DNA of 64,000 nucleotides from Platynereis dumerilii (Eukaryota; Annelida; Polychaeta; Phyllodocida; Nereididae). Where the stretch lies: the NCBI GenBank assembly GCA_026936325.1, contig JAPTHN010000190.1, positions 310,001-374,000 of the forward strand, read 5' to 3'. Position numbers and translations under genes: made by a program. Of this stretch, positions 1 to 13,765 are shown one piece after another (the first letter of the stretch is position 1; every line of letters starts with the position of its first letter). Below the pieces are notes generated by a model. The model did no database searches, was not told where the DNA came from, and was given only the letters and a program-made list of their open reading frames with translations.

Positions 1-387
1 AGAGGGCAGGTAGATAGCTTTGTTTATTTTCGTAGTAAATTTGTTAAGAATCAACTTGCATGTAAGCATCTGAATTTGGTACAATAATATGGCTTTGATA
101 GGGGTTTAGAGGTTAACAAAGTGTTAGTCCTGTAGTTGGAAAATTGAAAGGAGGAGAAAATAATTTGTAAGGTTTTTGATGACTTGTCATGACATATTCA
201 TGCAATCCTGGATTTGGGGCAGAGGTGTAGTCGAAAGGATGAATAAGGGAGTAGTCAGGAGGTTGATTGCCCTTGTCAGATAGACAGGATAGAAAAAGGG
301 GGATAGGTGGATACTTTGGGTTAGTGAGCTGCCTGGGGGAGACGTTTACAGTGCACAATGGTCAGGCCATGTCAGCTGAGGTTTAGT
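1..387. other. left margin, no feature recognised
   Basis: AT-rich DNA before the first recognisable copy of the segmental duplication. The 81-codon minus-strand open frame here has no motif, signal peptide or membrane segment that I recognise and is most likely chance. Confidence 0.4.
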
Positions 388-2175
388 TTGAATGTTAGAA
401 TGATTTGGGATCGGAAGAAATTTCATCCAACATACTGGTCTATGGCAAAGAGAGCCAGGCCACATCGATAGGGTCATTATTTAAGAAAACTTAATACAGA
501 CTTAATATAGACATAATCGCTTCAGTGCAGCTAAGTGTTCTAGTTTGCCCAGGGGGATTAAAAAAAAGACAGCTCCAGAAAGATAAATAGAAGAAAGAAA
601 GTCAATGACATCTGACAAAAGTAATCTGACATTTTGGTTCTTGATCACAGCCGGAGATCAAAATCAATCGAGAAGACACCATTTCTTCCAACATACTGAA
701 TATAATGCAAGTATGGTAATGCATGGATAAGTTTCAAGCCACCTGAATTGTGCTTGTCGATTACACTTTTATCTCAGAAGTGCGAGCTGGCAGGTCTGTG
801 TGAATTGCTTGTTTGTATTGATGAATCAACAGCAATTATACAGCATGCTGTGGTGTGCAAAAGCTATCAATTCACAGGTATTCACCCGCATCATTCCTTC
901 CTATCTACATTGTACCTGTGTATCTTCCTTCTATGATTTTTCGAGAGCTGCAATTTACAGTGTTGCCAGCCATCAGCTGTAGTACTTGGATAGCTAGTGC
1001 TCTTTGCATGCATATCATTTGTTCTAGTTCTTCTCTATCATTTCTAGCCGTAACTCTGTCATGTTCAGGTTAAAGGGGACCACCTTGGGCTACACAGTGG
1101 CCGTACAACAGAATCCCCAACTGGCTTAGGGCACCTCTAATCTCTGGACCCATTGAGTATTTGCCCCAGGCCCTGCACGGAATTACCTTTCTTCTTTGAG
1201 GTATTTTTCTTCAAGAGTCTTTGCTCATTGATCATGTCTGCAAAAACGTTTAGACAAAGGATTTGAAAGGATGAAGATTGTAATAAGCTGATGGGGACAA
1301 GTGTTGGTAAACCTCGGTTAGTCTCAATGGTCTGAAAATATATCTTGTCCTTCATTTTGAATTGCAAATGATTTTTGCATATAGTTTAATACCGAAAGCA
1401 ATTGTACTGACATGATCGATGTGCTGCTCCTGACTTGTGCAATGTTGTCAGCACTATGCCTTAATGGGCAAGATCCACATATGTATTTTGTCAGAAAATC
1501 TGTAGTTATAAGCACTTTTAACTAGCACAAAACCCAACTTGACAAAAACTGCATTTGCAGATTGCTACTAACACCTATTTTGGGCATCAGGGGATAGTCA
1601 TGATTTCAACCTTGGAAGTTGGCTAACAAGGAAAAAAATGGAAGTGATTAATATAATTGGAGGAACCTGGGGCATCTTTGAGGAAATTGTGAGGAGAAAC
1701 AACTTGATGAGTGCTATTTTCGAGCAAATCAAGTGGCCTTCCTCAGATAATGGCTGATGAGAAATGCACCAGCCTGCCAGAGACATACTAATTGGCTCAT
1801 TTAGCGTAACCTCTATCACAACGCGACACCTGACCTGAGACAGTAAGACAGTAAGACAGTAAGACAATCTTTTTTTACATGGACCTAATTCATGGAAATA
1901 TATTATTCGGTCTTTCCTAAGGGATATCAATTTTTGCTATTTCTCATGTTGTCTAGGTGGTCAGCTAGGAAATGTGAAGATTGAGAAAACATATATCAGC
2001 TGTCAAAATGCACTGAACCCTTTCAACTGACATTATTGTTGCCTGGCTTTCTGCAGCTCTGTAACTAGCAGTGGCAGAACCTGGTTTCTAAGGCATTTCC
2101 ATCTTCTATTGATCCAGCAAATAGAAAGCAACAGCACAGAACCTGTACTTTAGCAGTCTGACATAGTGGAGCTCC
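388..2175. repeat. segmental duplication modules a+b, copy 1
   Basis: This stretch aligns almost base for base with 7549-10015, about 7.16 kb downstream. Both start near a TTTGGGATCGGAAGA string and run through GCCAGGCCACATCGATAGGG, the CAGAAGTGCGAGCTGGCAGG block and a GATGAGAAATGCACCAGC block. Copy 1 is the uninterrupted version and serves as the empty site for the hAT-like insertion in copy 2 (site at 915-922). Short open frames in it are shared only because the DNA is duplicated; no codon-level conservation is visible. No product is proposed. Confidence 0.8.
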
Positions 2176-3224
2176 ATTGACATTCAACCTGGAATCTATT
2201 GTAACAGTTATGCCAGTCAGACATTAGCCACCTCAGAATTATATAAATTAGTCTAATAAATAATGCAAAAAAGACAGAATTAAATGAAATTGAACTTAAT
2301 CAACCTGACACAAGTCTCTCAATAAAGTTGGTCTTGTTGTGAAATGGCAAGGGTATCTCAAGATATCTATGTAAGATGCATGTTGGTCTTATAACAAATA
2401 GGTTTCTAGGGAGCATCGTCTGCCCGCTAAAAATGAAAAAATTGAAATATTCATTTGCACTTTTGCCATATTGTACCTTTGCCCCTAGAAACACATTCTG
2501 CAAAATTTCAACAAGATCCGATGTGGCTGTTTAAGGTGGCACTTTTGTGTCAAAGTTGAGTCCAAAATTGTCAAAAAATGATGCTTTGAAAAGTCGCGGT
2601 TAGAAATATCTAGCTTATGGTTGGCCGCATGATTTCAATTCATATACCATTATTCTAAGAAGGAAATTGTCTTTAATTTGAATGGTAGAAAGCTATATTT
2701 CTTAAAATTTCTCATGTCTAAGTTTTTTGGAAAGCCGAAAAGTTCTGACTATTATGACAAAATGTTTGGAAAAATCAACTTAAAAGCGCAACTTCTGCCT
2801 AACTTTGACGTAATCATTAGGATAAAACATAAGGAGCACTTAGCTGAAGAAGGTAGAAAATGCAATATTTTTTCTAGATAGTTATTCATTAAATTCAAAT
2901 GTGCACATTTTCATAAATTACAAATATGAGAAATATAACAGTTCATTGAGACACTGTTCTACATCTCTTTTTATTCTGACTACATCATAATGCAATCAAG
3001 GTTTTATCAGATGATGTAGTAGACCATATTTTCGCTTTGTAGACTTCTTTGACTTCCCAAAGTCATATTAACATCCTTTTTTTGATTTATTGCATTTTAC
3101 CCAATAAAAATGAAAATATCTCCACTCAATTTTGACTTCTACTGAATGGAAATCATTGATGTCGGTATTCAAATTAAAGCTCTCTTTCTAAGGAATCTAA
3201 CTGTGCCATTCAAAAATAATTTTA
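2176..3224. other. tail of module b, then unassigned AT-rich spacer
   Basis: To about 2370 the sequence still pairs with 3750-3945 (shared AGACAGAATTAAATGAAAT and GTCTTG...GTGAAA strings). From about 2371 to 3224 I see AT-rich DNA with short chance frames (67 codons at 2300-2503 and at 2678-2881) and no recognisable motif. Confidence 0.5.
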
Positions 3225-3945
3225 TTGTAAATTGACTAACAAGGAAAGAAATGGAATAGATCAAATTAATTAGAGGAACTAAGGGCATCTTTTTTTGAGA
3301 AATTGTGAGGAGAAGCCACTTGATGAGTGCTATTTTTGGTCAAATCAGTTGGCTTTCCTCAGATAATGGCTGATGAGAAATGCACCAGCCTGCCAGGGAC
3401 ACACTAATTGGCTAATTTAGCGTAACCTGTAGCAAGAGGAGGCATCTAACCAAATTCCTGGAAACAATTTTTATTGGTCTTTCTAATGGTTTGTCAATTT
3501 TTGCTATTCCTCATGTTGTGCAGGTGGACATACCTGTAGGAAAAGAATAAATATAATGTCAGTTGTCAAATTGCACTGAACCCTTCCAACTGACATTTTT
3601 GTTGCTTTGGTTTTTTGCACAGAATTTGAGAATCTGAAACCAGCAGTGGCATGAACCTGGTCTCTAAGGTATCTATTTCTATTGATCAAGCAAATAGAAA
3701 GCAACAGCACTACAAAACCTGTACTTTAGCAGACAGATATTTTGGACTGCGGATCCTTTCAAGCTGGAATCTATTGTAACTCTTATTCCAGCCAGATATT
3801 AGTCACCTGAGAATTATATAAATTTATCTGATCGAGTATATAACATGTAAAAGACAGAATTAAATGAAATGGAACTTATTGACCTGGCACAAGCCTGTCA
3901 ATAAGATTTGTCTTGCTGTGAAAAAGCAAAGGTATCTTACAAGAC
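3225..3945. repeat. module b, second local copy
   Basis: A diverged direct repeat of 1610-2370, about 1.6 kb downstream. Shared landmarks are GACTAACAAGGAAAGAAATGG, AGATAATGGCTGATGAGAAA and TGCACTGAACCCTT. A third copy is at about 9500-10015 in the next unit, so the local duplication is present in unit A but not unit B. Confidence 0.75.
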
Positions 3946-5309
3946 AGAGTACCAATCTCTGAAACTCTGGTCAAATCTGATCTCCATGGCATCAAGTACA
4001 TTTCTGAGATCCCCACCAGAATATCCAATAAAGATCGAATAATAAGGTTGACAGTTGGCCACATCCTCACTTCTCAGTGTAAGCTTGTAAAGCTTACCCT
4101 GACCACAAGATATGCTTTTTGGTAAAGTTGTAACATAAAGATTACCTTTCCTCCGGTGTGACATACATAATTAACAGTTTCAGTTTTCTCAAAGCAATTG
4201 AATGAATGCTTGAGTGTTTCATTGTTTTCTGTTTGTTGTTTCAATTAGTTTCTTGGTAGAAAACCATAAACAATCACTTAAATCACGCCGGAAAAAAGCT
4301 GTTAAATGACTTGAAAACTTCAGAATTTTATGGCACTTATTGGCAGGGTGAGTGTAAACGAGCCCTGCTATGGGAGGATGGTTGGCCAGTGGTCCATCCT
4401 AAGTTCCTGACACATAGATACACATCCTGCAGTCATGTACCTTGGCTGCAGCAGGCTACAGTCCCATGTGAATTAGGTTTGCTTGTCAGTCAACTGCAGA
4501 CAGCTAATAGTGAAATCAATGACCCCCAGAGCTCTGTAGGGGACTTCAGGCTATCAGTGAAGACATCAGTCTACTCTTGGGAATTGTTTATGGACTTTCC
4601 AAGAAAATGTCGCAAAATCTGCAAGTTGTGAACAAGGATCCATTGCAAACTTTTACGAAGATTTTTCAAAAATATTCTTTGCTTTACTAAACATGAAAAG
4701 GTTATTCAGAGCACACTAATTTCAAGATTTGATGAGTAACATCGAGTTTAGGAAAAGTAAAACACTTTCTCTAACTGAATTAAAGGTGCAGCTGAGTGAG
4801 CTTCAGATTAGAAAATGCAATAAAAACATGTACAGACAAACCTTTGGACTCAAAGCACTATAAATACTTTCAAAAAAGTAAATTTGTACTTGAGAGCTGA
4901 TAGTAGCAACAAGGTCAACTCCATGGAGAAACCATCAATTGATTTTCCTCCAACAAGTTTTATTTTAACCTCGTTTGCCACATCTATTGCAACCCCAATG
5001 TGAATGAATATAACGTGAGCAAATATTTTATGAAGTGACTTGTTGTTGAAGCAATTTGGTATATTGAAGAATTGAAATACTCGACTACAGATTTGTATCT
5101 GCGTCTTTTATAAGTTTTCCTGAATTTTTTGTGCAGGGCTTGTACCATCTTAGTATACATCGTTCACTTACCTTACTTGACCGAGGTGATGAGCTACACT
5201 TTCTTGTAAGAGTAGCAATGTTTTAGTATATAAGAATCTCAGAATCCATACGGCTGTGTGTCCTACTAGTGCATGGCTGTGTGACAGCATCATATAGCTT
5301 TTGCGTCAT
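3946..5309. other. unassigned spacer with one 106-codon frame
   Basis: No element end or domain recognised. The longest open frame is 4311-4631 (+), 106 codons. It has scattered Trp and Cys but no zinc-binding spacing, signal peptide or membrane segment that I recognise. It lacks a paralogous copy in the other units, so duplication cannot test it. I regard it as probably non-coding. Confidence 0.35.
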
Positions 5310-7548
5310 TTTACTATGCCTGATGAAAAACCGATGGATAAAGACCTGAAATCATCTGCATTATTTACCAAACTTTCAAATGATCTTTCTAAAGAAGAGT
5401 GATCATAATTAAACACTAGTAAGAATGATTGGTCTTCCCTGATACCAAGTAATATTTCAAATTCACAAGAAACGGTTTACAACACAATCAATCTGAGAGA
5501 GACCCCCACCAACAACCAAGATAAGGTCTTGCAATATCGATCTCAGTGAGATTAATCCTGACAAGATTTGGACCGTTGGGAGTCATTCCTATTCACATGT
5601 CAGCGCCAAAACTGGCATCGTACCGACAGGAAAAGGATATCAGACAGCTAAGATTGGTCAACAATTTCTTTAATTCCCCATGGTACAACAAAGAGTATTG
5701 CCATTGTCAATGAATGAATGAGCAAAGGAGTGGTTTAGACATGTCCAAGAAACTCTTGCTGCAAATAAACCAGATATTTCTGTGTTATTACCAGTATCAT
5801 AAGAGATTTATAGACATGTTATTTCAGAAATACTTTCACAATGATAGATGGAAACAGATACAGATTGATTTAAGTGTTTCCAGATAGAATTTTGAGACAG
5901 GCCACTCTAGCCTAGATAAATTGTATAGAAGTTGGAGATGTGGAAGCAACTAAAGCCACAGTTCTTCTTACAATTTTGAGGGAAAATAAATTCTTGTCAC
6001 CAATACATTGTAGAAGGTATGAAAATACAGTTTGTGAAACAGCCACCTGAGTGTCACATCGAGATTAGATTCTCTTGGTTTTATTTGGTTATTGAGATGC
6101 TTTCGCAGCATCTGACACTTCTGAATTGCTGTGCAAAACCTGTACTGTGGATCATTGACTTCATCCAATGCATGGGTCTTATTAATACTTAAAGGCTTCT
6201 GCTGTAATGCTTGACAGCTAGGAATAAGCTGGTAAGGAAATCTGCAGCCTTGGATATTTGTTAATAAAAACAATCATTTGTAATTAATCAAACAAATGAA
6301 TTTCATTCATTAAAGGGATTGCAGAGAGCCGTTTCATCTGTTTTCCTGTCTTGTTCAGAAATTTGTTGACCTTTCTTCATTAATTCCTAAATGGCCCGGG
6401 GACGATGTTGCCTGAAACTGTCAAGGCCACACTCATCAGTTAATTTTTCAGCTTTTAATTCAAACTCGCCTTGTCAAAAAGAGCTGCTTTCTTCACAACA
6501 CAGTTCTACTAAACATGGCAACGGGTTACCGTTAGATAGAGAAAGGATATATAGCCAGTGATAGAAGAATGAGCCAGAATATTTATGATATTATGTGATA
6601 CCAGATGTATCTATAAGACTCTAACAGTAAAATTTATAAACTTCCTTCCAAAAATCAAAACACAGAGGAACATATACTGTATGACACCTAATATAAAACA
6701 AAATACGTGATATATCCCTTCTTGATTCCAATCTTCAGCTTCATCTGATCACAATACAACTTTCTCCAAACTTTGCATGGATTCGCTTTATGAGATTAAC
6801 TGGAATTTGAACTACAACGGATTGAGTCTTTCCTGCCAGTATTTTCAGTCAATATTTCATAATTCTGTAACGGAAGACTGCCTGTCAATTACATTTTTGT
6901 CTGACCCAAGTTCTTTTATTCGGAAGTACGAAATGACAGGACAGTTGTATTAACCCTTTATTGATCAGGCAAATATATCTAATATATCTATCTATCTACC
7001 CGTCTATCTGTCTGTCTAGCTGTCTGTCTATCTATCTGTTCCTTTCTCTGTTGATATATATTTTTTCTTTATTTTGGTCTGTACTATCGATCCATCCCTA
7101 GTTATGTTCCAATTTGTGTACCAACAATCCTGATTAGCTGACCATTCGATCTGCCTTTGCACATATAACTGCCAGACTTATTTGATTGGGCCCCATATTC
7201 TTTTTCACAAACAAATATACATTTAAAGTTTGCAGTGGACCTGACAAATTTCATGATTTATTAAGCTAAAACATCCCAACATACCAGTATGTAAAATATA
7301 GGCAGCTGGTGATAGAATAAATGAGCTGATATTGGACAACAAAGTGATTTCACTACTTATGATGTAATTGGGAGAATCTCGTAAGTCCACATATGGCGAT
7401 GTATAAACTCAATAAATCTCTATTCCAGATCGAAACACTCAAAAGTCGTTCACTTTGAGAAATGAGGAACTGCAATCTTGGACAATGGACAAGGAAGAAT
7501 CTGTCAATGAAAGAATGAATCAAGAATTAAATGAATGGTTTCGAGGCT
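5310..7548. repeat. module c, copy A
   Basis: First copy of the block that recurs in units B, C, D and E. Landmarks: GTGAAACAGCCACCTGAGTG (about 6038), CCCGGGGACGATGTTGCC (about 6395), a decayed TATC/GTCT microsatellite (about 6971) and GGCAGCTGGTGAT..GAATAAAT (about 7301). It has lost the stretch that in other copies carries ATAAGAGACGGAGCCA. No gene is visible; the 101-codon minus-strand frame at 5968-6273 is not kept open in the other copies. Confidence 0.75.
6971..7043 (+). repeat. degenerate TATC/GTCT microsatellite
   Basis: Interrupted CTAT/CTGT tetranucleotides. It sits where units B, C, D and E carry longer and purer TATC arrays, so it is the decayed counterpart in unit A. Confidence 0.8.
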
Positions 7549-10015
7549 TGAATTTGAATGTTTTAACATTTGGGATCGGAAGACATTTCATCCAACATAC
7601 TGGTCTATGGCAAAGAGAGCCAGGCCACATCGATAGGGTCATTATTTAAGAAAACTTAATACAGACTTAATGTAGACATAATCGCTTCAGTGCAGCTAAG
7701 TGTTCTAGTTTGCCCAGGGGGATTTAAAAAAAGACAGCTCCAGAAAGATAAATAGAAGAAAGAAAGTCAATGACATGTGACAAACGTAATCTGACATTTT
7801 GGTTCTTGATCACAGCCGGAGTTCAAAATCAATCGAGAAGACACCATTTCTTCCAACATACTGAATATAATGCAAGTACGGTAATGCATGGATAAGTTTC
7901 AAGCCACTTGAATTGTGCTTGTTGATTACACTTTTATCTCAGAAGTGCGAGCTGGCAGGTCTCTGTGAATTGCTTGTTTGTATTGATGAATCAACAGCAA
8001 TTATACAGCATGCTGTGGTGTGCAAAAGCTATCAATTCACAGGTATTCACCCGCATCATGCCTTCCTATCTACATTGTACCTGTGTACAGGGTTTCTGTT
8101 GGGGTGCCCCAAAAGTGGGTCCTGGGGACCCAATTAGGTCTGAAAAAGTGGGTCCCCTTCAAAATTTCTGAGTCCCCATCGCAAAATTGAGGGGTTTTTT
8201 TTTCAATGGTATGTTTATACGACAATCACTGCTTGTGATGAATATCGAAATGCAATGCAGAACATTTCTTTTACTGATACTTAAAATCTACAGTAGTTAT
8301 AAATAAAGTATGCACCAACAACTGGAGAAGCTTGACTCACTGCCTGGCATCTCAGCACATGCTATGCGAGGCATAATTACAATATGATGAATACTGCTGT
8401 TTTTTTGGTTTTTATTTCTAAATCAGCTTAATTGCAGATGTAGCTGATTGCCTAATTGCTGAAGTTTTTTTTTATTGGAATGCTTCAGAAAAATGGCACT
8501 GATTGGCAATGATTGCTATTGAGAAAGGTCAAACCTACAAAGATTCATGGCTTAGGTGTGAATTGCAATTGGCAGACTTCTCAAAGTGTGAAGCCATACA
8601 GAGGCTGCAAGCTAGGGCAATCAGTCAAATCATGATTGCAATGCAGGATTGCCTGACATCTAGATTTGAAACCTGTGCTTCTTGCTACCTCTTGCTGTAT
8701 CCTCTGCGTCCTGGGAACGCACACAGTGCTCTAAATGTGCGTCCTATGCTAAATCAATGCGTTTTTTGGTGATAGGGACGGCGTCAACAGAAACCCTGCC
8801 TGTGTATCTTCCTTCTATGAGAGCTGCAATTTACAGTGTTGCCAGCCATCAGCTGTAGTACTTGGATAGCTAAACTAGTGCTCTTTGCATGCGCATCATT
8901 TATTCTAGTTCTTCTGCTGTCATTTCTAGCCGTAACTCTGTCGTGTTCCGGTTAAAGGTGACCACCTTGGACTACACAGTGGCCATACGACAGAATCTCC
9001 AACTGGCTTAGGGCACCTCTAATCTCTGGACCCATTGAGTATTTGCCCCAGGCCCTGCACGGAATTACCTTTCTTCTTTGAGGTATTCTTCTTCAAGAGT
9101 CTTTGCTCATTGATCATGTCTGCAAAACATTTAGACAGAGGATTTGAAAGGATGAAGATTGTAATAAGCTGATGGGTACTGTTGTTGGTAAACCTCAATT
9201 AGTCTCAATGGTCTGAAAATATACCTTGTCCTTCATTTTGAATTGCAAAATGATTTTTGCATATAGTTTAATACCAAAAGCAATTGTACTGACATGATCG
9301 ATGTGCTGCTCCTGACTTGTGCAATGTTGTCAGCACTATGCCTTAATGGGCAAGATCCACATATGTTTTTTTGTATAAGACAATTTGTATAAATTTATAA
9401 GCACTTTTAACTAGCATAAAACCTACCTTGACAGAAACTGAATTTCTAGATTGCCACTAACACCTATGTTATGCACATCAGGGGGTAGTCAGGATTTCAA
9501 CCACGGTAGTTATAATAAGGAAAGAATTGGAAGAGATTAAATGAATTAGAGGAGCCAAGGCATCTTTCAGGAAATTGTGAGAAGCAACTTGATGACTGCT
9601 ATTTTCGGGCAAATCAGCTGGCCTTCCTAAGATAATAGCTGATGAGAAATGCACCAGCTTACAAGGACACACTAATTGGCTCATTTAACATAACCTCTAG
9701 AAAGAGGAGGCATCTAACATAATTCATGGAAACAATGTTTTTAGTCTTTCTTATGGGATGTCAATTTTTGCTATTTTTCGTGTTGTCCAGGTGGTCGGCT
9801 TGGAAATGTGAAGATTGAGAAAACGTATATATCAGCTGTCAAAATGCACTGAACCCTTACAAATTACATTTTTGCTTGCATGGCTTTCTGCAGCTCTGAA
9901 AGTAGCAGCGGCAGGACCTGGTTTGTAAGGCATTTCCAACTTCTATTGATTCAGCAAATAGAAAGCAACAGCAAAGAACCTGTACTTTAGCAGTCAGACA
10001 TAGCGGCTGCAGGCT
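7549..10015. repeat. modules a+b, copy 2
   Basis: Near-identical in long stretches to 388-2175, with an added 719 bp from a hAT-like insertion at 8080-8806. The closeness of module a, compared with the more diverged module c copies, points to a comparatively recent exchange or duplication. Confidence 0.8.
8080..8806. mobile_element. nonautonomous hAT-like element with 8-bp TSD
   Basis: The element proper is 8088-8798 (711 bp). It begins CAGGGTTTCTGTTG and ends CAACAGAAACCCTG, a perfect 14-bp terminal inverted repeat. It is flanked by the 8-bp direct repeat CCTGTGTA (8080-8087 and 8799-8806). Copy 1 of the duplicated host DNA carries a single CCTGTGTA at 915-922, which is the empty site. An 8-bp duplication with CAGGG-type ends is characteristic of the hAT superfamily. 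Near the left end is a GGGTCC..GGGGACCC fold-back. There is no transposase; the 89-codon frame at 8503-8772 has no hAT dimerisation or DDE motif. It inserted after the a/b duplication. Confidence 0.93.
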
Positions 10016-10029
10016 TAGCACAGCATCAT

Positions 10030-13000
10030 TCAACCAATGCCTGAGAAAACGCATTGGAAAAAGACCTCAAATCATCAAGGCATTTGTAAGCAAGGAGTTC
10101 TTGATTTATCATTGCATCGTTCACTGACTTTTAAATGAACTTTCATCTGAAAAGTGAACATAAATCAGTTGGCCTGTGATAAAACACTGGTGAGGTTGGT
10201 CTTCTTGGATACCCAGTAATATTAAAAAATTCACAAGAAGCGGTTAACAAGACCTCCAACCTGAGAAAGACCCCCACTAACAACCAAGATAAGGACTTGC
10301 AATCGATCACAGTAAAATTAATCTTGACAAGATTTGGACCGGTGGGAGTCATTCTTATTCACCTGTCAGGCTGACCTTGTCAGCACTAAAACTGCATCGT
10401 ACAGACAGGATAAGGATATCAGACAGCTGATATTGGTCCATAATTTCTTGAATTCCCCATGGCATGACAAAGAGTATTGCCATTGTGAATGAATGAATGA
10501 GCAAAGGAGTGATTTAGACATGTCTAAGATATGCTTGCTGCAGTGAAACCAGATATTTTTGCTGCAGTGAAACCAGATATTTTTGTGTTATTGGCAGTAT
10601 CATAATAGATTTATAAACATGTTATTTATGCAAGTACTTTCTACAATAAAATGTGGAAACAGAGTTGTTAAAAGTGCTTCCAGACATACTTTTGAAATAG
10701 GATAATCTAGTTGGAGATATTGGTGCAATCAATGCAACTATTCTTCTTGCAATTGTTTTAGAGAAAGTCCATTCATGTCACAGACACATTGTAGAAGGCG
10801 TGACAAAAAACAGCATGTGAAACAGCCACCTGAGTGTCACGGCGAGATTAGATTCGCTAGCTTTTTTTTGGTCATTGAGATGCTTTTGCAGCTTCTGAAA
10901 CTTCTGAATTGCTGAGCAAAACCTCTGGATTATTGACTTCGTCCAGTGCGTGGGTCTTATTAATAATTAAAGGCTACTGCTGTAATGTTTTGACAACCAA
11001 GAATAAGCTGATAAGGAAATCTGCAGCCTTGGCTATTTGTTAATGAAAACAATCATTTGGAATTAATCAACCAAATGAAACTCAGGTATTTAAGGGATTG
11101 CAGAGAGCAATTTCATCTGTTTTCCAGTCTTTTTTGGAAATTTGTTGACCTTTCTCCATTAATTCCTAAATGGCCCGGGGACGATATTGCTTGAAACTGC
11201 CAAGGCCACACTCGTTGGTTAATTTTTCAGACAGGTTTTAATTCAAACTCGGCTCGTCAAAATAGCTGATTTCTTCGCCACACAGTTCTAGTAAACTTGT
11301 TAAACGGGTACATGAGAACGCCATTATTGCTGTTGTTAAAGAAAGAATATATACAGTCAGTGATAGAAGAATGAGAGAGCGTATTTATGATATTATGTAT
11401 TAGACTTACGTGCATCTAGTAGACAGTAAATTAACAAGAATTCTTACGAAAAATAAAAACACAGAGGAAAATATATTGTGTGACTCCTGGCAAAGTAGAC
11501 AAAATGAAACCTGTCACAGATTTATTCTCCAAGCCATCTTTGTCATCATCTGATCATAATACCATGTTTTCCAATTCTTGCATGCAATGAGTCAGTACAC
11601 AAGACTAGTCCTACCAGAAATTTGAACTCCAATGCAAAGATGTCTTTCACGCCAGCACTTTCTGTCAATATTTCATCTGCACCGGAATTACATTTTTTAC
11701 CTTTCGGCAGTACAAAATGACAGGTCTGTAGGTATTGCCTTCTTGTATTATTCAGGCAAATAGAAAGCAACCGCAGTGCAAAAACCACAAGATACCATTT
11801 TTTAAAGGTAGCCTATACTGCTAAAATATCTACAGGAGATCTGTAAAACAAGATTTTGAAATAGACGAAGATGATACAGTCACACTTGTCATTTATTCAT
11901 CTGATCATAAGAGACGGAGCCAGGGCCACATAATTTGAGTTATTTTGTCAGATTGTGTAAATATTTGTTTAAATACGTGTATTTCAAGTAAATGCTGAAA
12001 TAATATATCAGACTATCTGTTTTTGTTTGACTGGAGCTATGCAAGGAAGTCGAGATAGACTGCTACTTATTTTTGGCAGGCAAGGGTAAAAATACCACAA
12101 AAATGAAAGTCACATAGATCTGATATTTAAAAACCCAGGGAAAAGATTTGCAGCTCACCATTGTCTGTCTTTCTATCTATCTATCTATCTATCTATCCAT
12201 CTTTTTAGCTGACCAATTTGATACGTCTATGTAAATATGACTGCTTCACTTATTTCAGTGGACACTATACTCAGTGTTGCATTTAAGAATTTATATACAA
12301 AAATGTACACAAGACTTGAAACATATCATGATTTATTAAGCTGAAAATTTCCCCACATACTGACAAATCGTATATATACAGTGTACTGTATATAGATCGG
12401 CAGCTGGTGATTGAATAAATTAGCTGACAAGAGACAACACATTACGTTGATTTGTTTTGGTGTGTAATTTGATCATGTTTTTTATATTCTCACAATTCAT
12501 ACGTAGATTATTATATTAATACAAATAGTGTGAAAACTTTGAAATCTCTGTCTGTTGAACAACCCATGGGGGAAACAGATGGAAGTTGAAAAATAGGTTC
12601 TTCATATGTGATCAGGCATTAATTCATTTTACCTTTAATGACAGTTTGTGTGAATTGTAGACAGTATTATTATTAAAAGCAACAACGTTAATTTCCAAAG
12701 TGAAATGTTTGAACATGTACTTATTTTTGTCCTTTGAAACAATTTAAACAAAGGGACCAAATCATAATTGAGTCGTCATTTTCCATAATCATTTTTCTAC
12801 TTGATGAAGTATTGAAATATCAAAATTACACAATGTTCACTTGCCTTAGTTTTCTGCCAGCTTTGTACGAAACTGCTGAAACCCTTCCGTCTCAGTCTTT
12901 TTTATGATATATCTCAACGTCTTGAATAGCCTCCAGAGATGAACACAACAGATTTATATTACAAGCATGTCAGTTTCACCAGATCAGTGTTCAGGTACAT

Positions 13001-13765
13001 TCAACTTTGTCTCTTCTGGAATCATGTGACATGTTTGCTATCAATCCGCAACATAAACTCAGCTGGAGCAGGAAAACACCAGAGTTAAGTGTGATAAGCC
13101 CTAAGCAGCTGCCTTGCTATACATGTGCTCTACTGTTGCAAGGTTCATGTTTCCAGCTTGGCATCAAGGCATCAATTGACCAAAGCTTGATGCCCGACAC
13201 AGCTTAAGAAAACATATCTTCTGCTGTAGCAATTCACTTCTTGTTGAAAGAGGGAGAGGGTACTGGGCAGTACTACTGCTAAGAAAGAGGCCAGTGCATG
13301 TTGGCAATTAATGGGGATAGATAACTGCTGGTTTTACTTCTCAACATCTTTATTTGCACAGCTGTTTTTAAAATATCTGCAATGATTAATTCCCTACTGC
13401 TCTTTATATTAAAACCTACCCTCAACTTTAACCCCACATTTAAGAATTAAAGTGTTACAGGGGTGTAGTAGACTGACATTGATATATATGCTATTAGTAA
13501 ATTGAGAAATAATTTTAATATGAAAAATCTCTTTTATAATGTGTCAGAATAAAACTTTTGTTATGACTATAAATTATTCTCAATTTGGGTGAATCTAAGT
13601 CTTCCTTGTTCCATCCTGCCTACATGTGCAAAGAATTAATCAATTTTTTTCATCTACACTCATGTGTTCTTCAGGAATTAGAATTTTAAGCTGGGGAAGA
13701 TCAGCCTACAAAGTACCAAATCATGGCAAATGGAATTACCCGAGGGTACCCTCCCACAACACAGT
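10030..13765. repeat. module c, copy B (left half)
   Basis: Second copy of the module, complete up to 13765 where the minisatellite-cored block begins. Landmarks: CATGTGAAACAGCCACCTGA (about 10813), ATAAGAGACGGAGCCA (about 11907), AAGGAAGTCGAGATAGAC (about 12043), the TATC repeat (about 12168), GATCGGCAGCTGGTGATTG (about 12396) and ACCCGAGGGTACCCTCCC (about 13739). Its continuation lies at 29675. There is no long open frame. Confidence 0.8.
12168..12201 (+). repeat. short TATC microsatellite
   Basis: About eight TATC units, the short allele of the array found at the same place in units C, D and E. Confidence 0.9.

Noticed and set aside
4311-4631. 106-codon open frame as a host gene
   Set aside because: No motif, no visible exon structure and no conserved copy. 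An AT-rich genome of this size yields such frames by chance.
5310-5375. Second hammerhead-like string (CTGATGA ... GAAATCATC)
   Set aside because: The stretch between the core blocks does not form a stem II, and stem I is offset by a base. Only chance resemblance.
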